A stretch of DNA of 7,870 bases from positions 1-7,870 of the forward strand of contig CALGSR010000384.1 in the NCBI GenBank assembly GCA_937902115.1, read 5' to 3'. Shown here piece by piece: positions 1 through 4,993 of the stretch. Numbering within the stretch: the stretch's first letter is position 1; every line of letters begins with the position of its first letter. The translations under genes and the position numbers were made by a program. The stretch is from an uncultured Bacillus sp. (GTDB lineage Bacteria > Bacillota > Bacilli > Bacillales > Cytobacillaceae). The notes beneath the pieces were generated by a model that ran no database searches, had not been told where the DNA came from, and worked only from the letters and a program-made list of their open reading frames with translations.

Positions 1-5
1 ACTTT

Positions 6-57
6 GCATTCATTCCCCCCTTGTAGAAGTGGAGGATGAATGCTGAATGAAGTTAAA
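6..57. repeat. Copy 1 of a short IS200/IS605-like end repeat (hairpin + TTTAA junction)
   Basis: This copy matches 3511-3563 in the same orientation. Shared blocks are the CTTGTAGAAGTGGAGGA core (20-36) and GCTGAATGAAGTTAAA (42-57). The core forms a hairpin: the C-rich arm 15-22 pairs with 27-35 around a GTAG loop, with one mismatch compared with copy 2. An extra 7-bp inverted repeat, CATTCAT (7-13) and ATGAATG (36-42), flanks it. The repeat ends at TTAAA (TTTAA on the minus strand), exactly where recognisable CAP-domain coding sequence stops. Terminal hairpins and AT-rich tetra/pentanucleotide targets are typical of IS200/IS605 and their short non-autonomous derivatives. The rest of the element, if any, lies outside the window. 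Confidence 0.7.
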
Positions 58-631
58 ATTTTTGCTCATTATATTCGCCCGGTGTCCTGAGGAATTCATC
101 CAAGAATTCATAACTTCCCGCGGCGTTCTCTGTCCTTTGGCAATGTTTTCTCATGCTGCACGATAGGATATCCCATGCGATTTTAACATTTGAAATGGAC
201 TGCCATAATTCGGACTAGTTATGAAAGAAATAGCCACTATTAATCATATCCATCGCCTTTTTCTCTGCTACATTCTTTATGTCAAGCCGATGCAATAACG
301 GGGGTAATCCTTGTTTTGACCGCTCAGCATTCACCAAACGAACAACCTCTTCTTCAAAAGAAGATGAGGGCTGTGCAGTTCCCTTCAAGCGAATGACTGA
401 ACCTACTTGCATGTTATATGGATTTACTGCTGGATTTAAGGCCATGAGCTGTTTATAATCCAGACCGTAGCGTTTAGTAATGAACCAAAAAGTATCTCCC
501 TTTGAAACCTTAAAGTACTCGAAGGGCGGCTCTTTAAACATTTTAATGATCTGTGCTCCTGCAGACTGAGGTATCGTGATTCCAAATCCTATGCATAGGG
601 CAAACAAAATGGAAAATAATTTCTTATCCAT
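58..631 (-). pseudogene. Broken LysM-CAP (SCP/PR-1, YkwD-like) exported protein
   Basis: The best start is ATG at 629-631, 6 nt after the Shine-Dalgarno GAGGAG (638-643); an in-frame TTG at 637 is less likely. Residues 1-26 form a signal peptide (hydrophobic stretch, then SAGA-Q). A LysM peptidoglycan-binding domain follows at about 38-83, including VSKGDTFWFITKRYGLDY, and a CAP domain begins at about 93 (VVRLVNAERSKQGL). The frame breaks at 215-220: removing one base restores TSPNYGSPFQMLKSHGIS in the next frame. That frame meets an in-frame TGA at 151-153, where CAP relatives read AAGENIAKGQ. It then continues through GHRANIM until the IS-like repeat at 57. With one frameshift, one nonsense codon and a lost C-terminus, the CAP domain cannot be made. 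A secreted LysM-CAP fragment of 138 residues remains possible. The wild-type role would be at the cell wall or spore envelope; the exact role of bacillary CAP proteins is poorly known. Confidence 0.85.
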
Positions 632-683
632 TTTCAACTCCTCTCACACTTTCTATTTTGAAAAACGTCTGAGGAATTATGAG

Positions 684-712
684 ATTTTATTATTGGAAAA
701 ACAGAATGTCCA
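684..712 (-). promoter_or_regulatory. Sigma-A-type promoter for the LysM-CAP pseudogene
   Basis: Read on the minus strand, a -35 box TGGACA (707-712, 5/6) is followed by a 17-nt spacer and a -10 box TAAAAT (684-689, 5/6). The start point would be near 677, about 45 nt before the ATG. The promoter starts just after the MFS stop codon, so the CAP gene probably had its own transcription unit. It appears intact although the gene is broken. Confidence 0.6.
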
Positions 713-714
713 CA

Positions 715-2226
715 CTATTTATTTGCTGCTTCTTCATTCTTTGGAAAAAACAATATCAAAATAAAACTAATTACAGCAATGCTCAAGACAACATAATAAA
801 CAATGTGTAAAGAATGGGTTAACCCATTTTGCAGCAGTTCAAGCATCCCGTTCGAAAGATTATTCCTTGCCTCTGCATTTAATAAAATATCAACGGAATC
901 GACAGTTACTTTGACGCCTTCGGGACTATGCTCTAGGAAATACCTAGCTAATTGACTATTCAAAATCCCACCGAGAAACGCAGCGGCAATGGTATTTCCA
1001 AGGTTTCTCATAAATGAATTAGAGGCTGTCGCTGCGCCTCGTTCATTCCAACTGACAGTGCTTTGGATAGAAACAATAAAAGTTGTCGAAGTCAGCCCCA
1101 TCCCGACCCCGACAAAGAAAGATCCTAGCGCTGCCAAAAGCGGTCCTGATCCGGGCGTTAACAGAACAAAAATAACACTGCCAATGACAAGTGCTGCACC
1201 ACCAATAAGGGATGTTTTTCGAAAACCAATCTTTAACAGCAGCGTTCCTGCTATCATCGAGGCTATCGGCCAGCCTATCGACATCGTTGTTAAACTAAAG
1301 CCTGCTTCGATCGGTGAACGTTCCATTACCCCCTGAACAAAGGCAGGAAGATAGCTTGATATTCCAATGAGCATAATACCTGTCGTGAGCGATGTAATAT
1401 TCGCAATAAAAATCGAACGAATCCGCCAAATCGAAAAAGGCATCATTGGTTCTGCAGCCCTTTTCTCTTGATAGTAAAAAAGAATAAAAAAGATGAGACT
1501 TAAAAACAGTAATCCAAGTGACTGGTAAGACAGCCAGGACCACCTCGTACCACCTTCCACAAGCATAATCATCAGCGCCGAAACAGATACCGTTAAATAA
1601 AAAGCTCCCGCATAATCAATTTTATGCTTTTTCTTTTCTACAGACTCGTGCAAAAACAGGGTAATGCCTATCATTGCCAAAATACCAAGCGGGATGTTCA
1701 ACCAAAAAATAAATTTCCAGCTTACATATGTAACAAGGACTCCCCCAAGTGCGGGACCTAAAATTGCGGATATTCCCCAGACACTTGAAAGATAGCCCTG
1801 GATTTTAGCACGTTCTTCCTTCGTATATATATCCCCTACAATGGTTGTTGCAATAGATGTAACCGCACCTGCACCGAATCCTTGTACCAGCCTGAATATC
1901 ACAAGCATCTCCATTGATTCAGCCAGACCACAGAGCAGGGAGCCAATTAAAAACATCGTTATTCCAAAATTTATTACAGGTTTTCTGCCGTATAAATCAG
2001 ACAACTTCCCATAAATAAGAACGGTAACAGTATGCATTAACAAATAAGCGGAAAAGACCCAGCTATATAATGAAAAGCCGCCTAAGTCCCCGGCGATAGC
2101 TGGCATAGCCGTTGATACAATGGTTCCTTCGATTGCTCCCATATACATCGCAAGCATAATTGATGCCAAAACAAAAGGACGGTTCGTTTTTTTATCCGGC
2201 CGCCCTTCTAATTGAACTTTTCCCAT
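715..2226 (-). CDS. 14-TM MFS drug:H+ antiporter (DHA2 family, Bmr3/LmrB-like)
   Basis: This 503-residue integral membrane protein is predicted to export drugs or other amphipathic compounds using the proton gradient. Major-facilitator signatures are in the right order: a DHA2-type first-helix motif near 33-48 (IEGTIVSTAMPAIAGDL), motif A in the 2-3 loop at 73-84 (GKLSDLYGRKPV), motif B near 112-120 (RLVQGFGAG) and the antiporter motif C at 157-162 (GPALGG). The length and number of hydrophobic blocks fit 14 helices. The start ATG (2224-2226) has a Shine-Dalgarno AGAGGTG about 5 nt upstream, which can be buried in a hairpin (2228-2264). The gene lies 48 nt after ykuL/darB with no terminator between them, so co-transcription is likely. 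No intrinsic terminator is visible after it. The substrate cannot be told from sequence. I do not recall this gene being next to ykuL in B. subtilis. Confidence 0.9.
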   Translation of the reverse strand: MGKVQLEGRPDKKTNRPFVLASIMLAMYMGAIEGTIVSTAMPAIAGDLGGFSLYSWVFSAYLLMHTVTVLIYGKLSDLYGRKPVINFGITMFLIGSLLCGLAESMEMLVIFRLVQGFGAGAVTSIATTIVGDIYTKEERAKIQGYLSSVWGISAILGPALGGVLVTYVSWKFIFWLNIPLGILAMIGITLFLHESVEKKKHKIDYAGAFYLTVSVSALMIMLVEGGTRWSWLSYQSLGLLFLSLIFFILFYYQEKRAAEPMMPFSIWRIRSIFIANITSLTTGIMLIGISSYLPAFVQGVMERSPIEAGFSLTTMSIGWPIASMIAGTLLLKIGFRKTSLIGGAALVIGSVIFVLLTPGSGPLLAALGSFFVGVGMGLTSTTFIVSIQSTVSWNERGAATASNSFMRNLGNTIAAAFLGGILNSQLARYFLEHSPEGVKVTVDSVDILLNAEARNNLSNGMLELLQNGLTHSLHIVYYVVLSIAVISFILILFFPKNEEAANK

Positions 2227-2227
2227 A

Positions 2228-2264
2228 AGAACACCTCTGTCATTTGAAGTAAAGGAGCTGTTCT
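2228..2264 (-). promoter_or_regulatory. Hairpin that could hide the MFS ribosome binding site
   Basis: In the minus-strand mRNA, AGAACA (2259-2264) pairs with TGTTCT (2228-2233) and CTC (2255-2257) with GAG (2235-2237), across one G-G mismatch and a 17-nt loop. The 3' arm contains the AGAGGTG Shine-Dalgarno of the MFS gene and ends two bases before its ATG. The ykuL stop codon (2275-2277) is about 11 nt upstream of the 5' arm, so a terminating ykuL ribosome could melt the stem. Translational coupling or attenuation is inferred only from this geometry. Confidence 0.35.
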
Positions 2265-2274
2265 GCAGCGCTCT

Positions 2275-2700
2275 CTACAGATAATCGTTCAATAATTGTA
2301 AGACTGAACTTCTCGTAATAATTCCTTCAAAAAATCCATCTTCGTCTTCAACACATATAAATGAATGATTTACAAGTAATTCAATGGTATTTGAAATGGA
2401 TGCGTCAATCTTCAATCGAGGAATTTCTTTCTTCATCACATCTTGAACCCGTTTTTGCTCTAGCTTTTCGTATTCTATTCGTTCAAGACCAAGAATGGAT
2501 TCCATAATCAGCGGCATACTGATTAATCCATGAAGCTTATAATGCGGATCCAATACAGGAATTGCTGTATAGCCGCTTTTTGTTAAAACCAGCAGGGCAT
2601 GTTCCAAACTATTTCCAACTTGAACATGGGCCACCCGTTCAGATGGGATCATAAGATCACGGATATTCATTTTCAAAAACTCACTTCCAAGATTAATCAT
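2275..2700 (-). CDS. darB: CBS-domain c-di-AMP receptor DarB/CbpB (YkuL)
   Basis: This 141-residue cytosolic protein consists of two CBS domains: about 15-75 (with GYTAIPVLD at 43-51 and HGLI) and about 84-138 (with DVMKKEIPRL and FEGIITRSSVL). It matches remembered B. subtilis YkuL closely, for example VAHVQVGNSLEHALLVLTKS at 23-42. In B. subtilis that protein binds cyclic di-AMP and, when unbound, interacts with the (p)ppGpp synthetase Rel and with pyruvate carboxylase, linking potassium status to the stringent response and anaplerosis. The ATG at 2698-2700 is chosen because an AAAGGTG Shine-Dalgarno lies about 9 nt upstream. The alternative GTG at 2712 overlaps that site and adds four residues that B. 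subtilis lacks. In B. subtilis ykuK and abbA precede ykuL; here ykuJ and a terminator precede it directly. Confidence 0.9.
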   Translation of the reverse strand: MINLGSEFLKMNIRDLMIPSERVAHVQVGNSLEHALLVLTKSGYTAIPVLDPHYKLHGLISMPLIMESILGLERIEYEKLEQKRVQDVMKKEIPRLKIDASISNTIELLVNHSFICVEDEDGFFEGIITRSSVLQLLNDYL

Positions 2701-2738
2701 GGATGAACACACCTTTAACTAACAATTTCATGAATACT

Positions 2739-2767
2739 ATCTTAACACATTTTTGCTTTTTCCGCTT
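2739..2767 (-). promoter_or_regulatory. Possible ykuL/darB promoter
   Basis: On the minus strand, TAAGAT (2739-2744) is a 5/6 match to a sigma-A -10 box and lies about 40 nt before the ykuL ATG. The matching -35 position (about 2762-2767, AAGCGG) is poor, so an activator or another start site may be needed. A terminator upstream (2847-2871) isolates this gene from ykuJ, so a promoter in this interval is expected. Confidence 0.35.
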
Positions 2768-2782
2768 TTAAAACGCTTACAA
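2768..2782 (-). promoter_or_regulatory. cre-like CcpA operator upstream of ykuL/darB
   Basis: The minus strand reads TTGTAAGCGTTTTAA, which matches the Bacillus catabolite-responsive element consensus WTGWAARCGYWWWCW at 14 of 15 positions; only the penultimate C is missing. It lies just upstream of the expected -35 region of ykuL. That position is compatible with either activation or repression by CcpA. Direct match to a known consensus; function inferred. Confidence 0.45.
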
Positions 2783-2846
2783 AAAAACACCTTTTCCCAT
2801 TTTTAACACCTGATCACCTTGTTTCTTCTACATGCTTTACAATTAG

Positions 2847-2871
2847 AAAAGGAACCTAACAGGTTCCTTTT
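2847..2871 (-). terminator. Intrinsic terminator after ykuJ
   Basis: A perfect 10-bp stem, AAAAGGAACC (2847-2856) with GGTTCCTTTT (2862-2871), encloses a 5-nt loop. On the minus strand it begins 7 nt after the ykuJ stop and is followed by TTTTCTAATTG-type T-rich sequence. It is near-symmetric and so could work in both directions. It separates ykuJ from ykuL. Confidence 0.8.
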
Positions 2872-2878
2872 CACATAA

Positions 2879-3115
2879 TTATTGAATTAATTCGAAGATT
2901 TCAATAGTAATCATATCAATATTATCAAATTGGTATCTCTTCGGTTTTTCTTTATCAAAATAAACCTCTAACTCAAAAGTCTCGGTCTTTGGCTGAAAAG
3001 TGACCTGACATTTTCTTTCACCATTTACTTCAAAAAAGCGTTGTGAAGGTTCTCCATTACTTGATTGTTCTTGAAGGCTTTTTAACCTTGAAATTATCCC
3101 TTGAAGCTGTGACAT
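2879..3115 (-). CDS. ykuJ: YkuJ family protein of unknown function
   Basis: This 78-residue soluble protein matches the YkuJ family (DUF1797) in length and sequence. It has an N-terminal amphipathic helix (MSQLQGIISRLKSLQEQ) followed by beta-strand-rich sequence such as CQVTFQPKTETFELEVYF and a C-terminal ITIEIFELIQ. A structure of the B. subtilis protein is known, but I know of no assigned function. The start is firm: a strong AAAGGAG Shine-Dalgarno lies about 7 nt before the ATG at 3113-3115. In B. subtilis it follows ykuI directly; here 443 bp carrying an IS-like remnant separate them, so it probably needs its own promoter. An intrinsic terminator follows at once. Confidence 0.88.
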   Translation of the reverse strand: MSQLQGIISRLKSLQEQSSNGEPSQRFFEVNGERKCQVTFQPKTETFELEVYFDKEKPKRYQFDNIDMITIEIFELIQ

Positions 3116-3389
3116 GCTCCCTCTCCTTTCAAAAAACCATGTATCCTATTACTAGGTTTCTCATTTGATATGTTTCTAAACGCAACTTATGGAGTCAGAA
3201 TTTTCCTCCAAACTTTCCTAACACATCAATATTAAAAGCATAAAATAAAGGCAGGTATTACACAAGTAAAACATGAAAATTAACCATCTTTTTTTTACAA
3301 AATAAACATAATACAGTGTTTTTTCGCTAATTTTCCCTTTGTATTTCGACAATAACAGTCATTTTTCAGCAAACATACTTAAAATCAAA
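3116..3389. other. Non-coding AT-rich spacer upstream of ykuJ
   Basis: No ORF with coding character is seen on either strand. The stretch should hold the ykuJ promoter and leader, but only weak minus-strand candidates are visible, such as TTTACT-17-TATTTT around 3240-3270, and none is convincing. An 8-T run near 3289-3296 has no stem before it. It joins the GC-richer structured block that begins near 3390. Confidence 0.5.
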
Positions 3390-3563
3390 TGCACCTTGGC
3401 GTATTGCGCCCGATACTCGCGAGTTCGCTCGAAAAATTCCCTTTGAAAAATCGAGGCATCCGCCGGAGGCGCAGGCTTTTCAGCCGGGGTTTGAACCCCC
3501 ACTGAATCGGAACGTTCATCCCCCACTTGTAGAAGTGGAGGACTTCTGCTGAATGAAGTTAAA
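3390..3563. mobile_element. Orphan structured IS200/IS605-type remnant (omega-RNA-like, no protein gene)
   Basis: This block is clearly richer in G+C than its flanks and packed with hairpins, read on the plus strand: CGAG-TTCG-CTCG (3420-3431); CGCC-GGA-GGCG (3461-3471); a nested pair TTCAG/CTGAA (3479-3483, 3502-3506) enclosing GGGGT-TTGA-ACCCC (3486-3499); the 9-bp stem CCCCCACTT/AAGTGGAGG (3520-3528, 3533-3541); and ACTTC/GAAGT (3542-3546, 3555-3559). The last two belong to the end repeat also present at 6-57. Dense folds ending at a transposon terminus recall the guide RNAs (omega RNAs) of TnpB/IscB elements and their non-autonomous derivatives. No tnpA, tnpB or iscB coding sequence is attached. 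The inner boundary and the RNA strand are uncertain: a plus-strand RNA would have its guide in ykuI, as for TnpB; a minus-strand RNA would put the structure at the end that follows TTTAA. Confidence 0.55.
3511..3563. repeat. Copy 2 of the short IS200/IS605-like end repeat
   Basis: Partner of 6-57, in the same orientation. It keeps the full 9-bp hairpin with GTAG loop (3520-3541) and a second small stem ACTTC/GAAGT (3542-3559) lost in copy 1. It ends at TTAAA (3559-3563). On the minus strand this TTTAA includes the TAA stop codon of ykuI, so the element sits directly on the end of the gene without shortening it. Confidence 0.75.
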
Positions 3564-4767
3564 GCAGCCCTTCATTCTGATAAAGAAACTCATATGATAA
3601 ATCAATGAATAGATATTCCTTTGAATTCAACGGATAAGAAAAAGTACGAATCGTTTCACCTGTTTCAATATCGCGGTAGAGATCGGACAAAATCCCCTTT
3701 TTATCTTGCCTCATTTTAAAAATATTTTCCAAAAAGTAAGGACGCCAACTCCAGTTTTTTTCGTAGTATTCGGGCTGTACAATCCACTCTTTGTCTTTTT
3801 TAAACATATTCGCTGTTTTTTGAAATCCGTCTTCATCACATACATACATGCGAAAAGCAATCTTATCAAAATTCTTCACAAGAAGATTCATCATCCCAGT
3901 AAAATCTGCTGTTTTCTGATTTTTACCAAATAAATTCTGCAGCTTTCCTTGCAGCTTCTCAGAAATATCGAATACAACCTCAAGTCTCCTTTTTTCATAC
4001 AAAATAAACTCGTGGAATTCGTTCCTCAGTTTATTCTTTAGCAGATCTCCGGCAATAAAGTTCGCATTTGGTTTTTCCAAGTAATAACCTTGATAGTAAC
4101 GTCCGCCATGCTGCCACGCAAATTGAAGCTGATAAATCATTTCAATATTCTTAAATAATAGCGTAGCACCTATTTTTCTCGCTAAAACCGATAGTGAATA
4201 TAAGATATCGCGATAGACAGGGGAAGGATTACTTGATCTGAGAGGTAACAGGTCAACCTTCACAATATCCGGATTAAGCTGTCCAATTCGATCAAAATAG
4301 CTGCTATCATTCCCCATTTTATCAATAGCGATTTTGATTCCATATGTACGATAATAATTTATTAAATGTGCAATCTCATCATATTTCGAAGCTTCTGCTG
4401 CAATTTCAAGGACAATTCGGTTTAAGGATACACCTTGTTCCTGAAATTGAAGTAATAGCTGCAAAAAGCTTTCACCATCATCATGTGTCAATATATCTAC
4501 ATCACGATTAACAAATAAAAGGATGTCTTGCTCGAAAGTAACCGCCTTTTCCAATGCCTTCGTCAAGACTATATTATCGACCTCAAGCCGATATTCTTCT
4601 GGGATATTGGTGTCTTGAAAAAATGGACCCAGGCTGACGATCTGTCCTTCACTTCTATATCTTCCAAGTATTTCATAGCCAATGATCCGGTGTTCATCCG
4701 CACTGAATATTGGTTGAAAATAGGGCATTACATGGTCTAAATCAGTCAATATTTCCAATGCGTCCAT
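3559..4767 (-). CDS. ykuI: YkuI-like degenerate EAL protein, probable c-di-GMP receptor
   Basis: This 402-residue cytosolic protein has an EAL domain at about 1-245 and a PAS-like YkuI C-terminal domain at about 280-402 (FRMYVCDEDG, then EKNWSWRPYFLENIF, ending LYQNEGLL). It aligns end to end with remembered B. subtilis YkuI, which binds c-di-GMP but has no clear phosphodiesterase activity. Some catalytic EAL residues remain: E32 (EIL in place of EAL), N87, E121, D149, K170 and Q226. Others are lost: the second Asp of the DD motif is K150, and the Glu of the AEGVE motif is K206 (FKNIE). The ELTE-type motif reads EIAA. This is more eroded than B. subtilis YkuI, so hydrolysis is unlikely and a binding or sensor role is favoured. 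Only a weak AGG (4774-4776) precedes the ATG, because the tnpB-like element abuts the start codon. The stop codon overlaps another IS-like end. Confidence 0.93.
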   Translation of the reverse strand: MDALEILTDLDHVMPYFQPIFSADEHRIIGYEILGRYRSEGQIVSLGPFFQDTNIPEEYRLEVDNIVLTKALEKAVTFEQDILLFVNRDVDILTHDDGESFLQLLLQFQEQGVSLNRIVLEIAAEASKYDEIAHLINYYRTYGIKIAIDKMGNDSSYFDRIGQLNPDIVKVDLLPLRSSNPSPVYRDILYSLSVLARKIGATLLFKNIEMIYQLQFAWQHGGRYYQGYYLEKPNANFIAGDLLKNKLRNEFHEFILYEKRRLEVVFDISEKLQGKLQNLFGKNQKTADFTGMMNLLVKNFDKIAFRMYVCDEDGFQKTANMFKKDKEWIVQPEYYEKNWSWRPYFLENIFKMRQDKKGILSDLYRDIETGETIRTFSYPLNSKEYLFIDLSYEFLYQNEGLL

Positions 4768-4773
4768 ATTGAA

Positions 4774-4993
4774 CCTGGTTACTAAAATCTATCAAAACTT
4801 ACATCGCGTCCCCGAACCAAGAAAAAAGGACATACTGTGACGATTCTCACGTCATTCCATCAGGAAGGGGCTTTAACCCTTGTCATGAACCGTGTTGTTC
4901 AAAACAACCTGTGGCGCTCTGTTAAAGCCAGCTTGGTTGCGATAAACCATTCCTTCCAGAGGTCAGTTTACCGCAGAGATTTTAGCACCAGGA
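4774..4993 (-). ncRNA. Candidate omega-RNA / right end of the tnpB-like element
   Basis: This stretch lies between the stop codon of the tnpB-like pseudogene and the ykuI start, where TnpB elements encode their guide RNA scaffold. It has no coding character but several stems, given here on the plus strand: GTTGTT/AACAAC with a 3-nt loop (4894-4908), AAGGG/CCCTT (4865-4869, 4877-4881) and TGACG/CGTCA (4838-4842, 4850-4854). No stem followed by a T-tract is present, so transcripts may run into ykuI. The exact right end is unknown. A terminus near GGTTCAA (4771-4775) would fit the TCAA-type right-end cleavage sites of some IS200/IS605 elements and would make the first codons of ykuI the guide. 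Position is well supported; RNA identity is inferred. Confidence 0.5.

Noticed and set aside
989..1336. Plus-strand reading frame inside the MFS gene (and a similar minus-strand shadow at 1295-1543)
   Set aside because: It overlaps a strongly supported membrane-protein gene, has no ribosome site, and its composition reflects the complementary codons.
3520..3541. 9-bp hairpin after ykuI as an intrinsic terminator
   Set aside because: No T-tract follows on either strand, and the same hairpin recurs at 15-35 as part of a repeat, so a transposon end is the better explanation.
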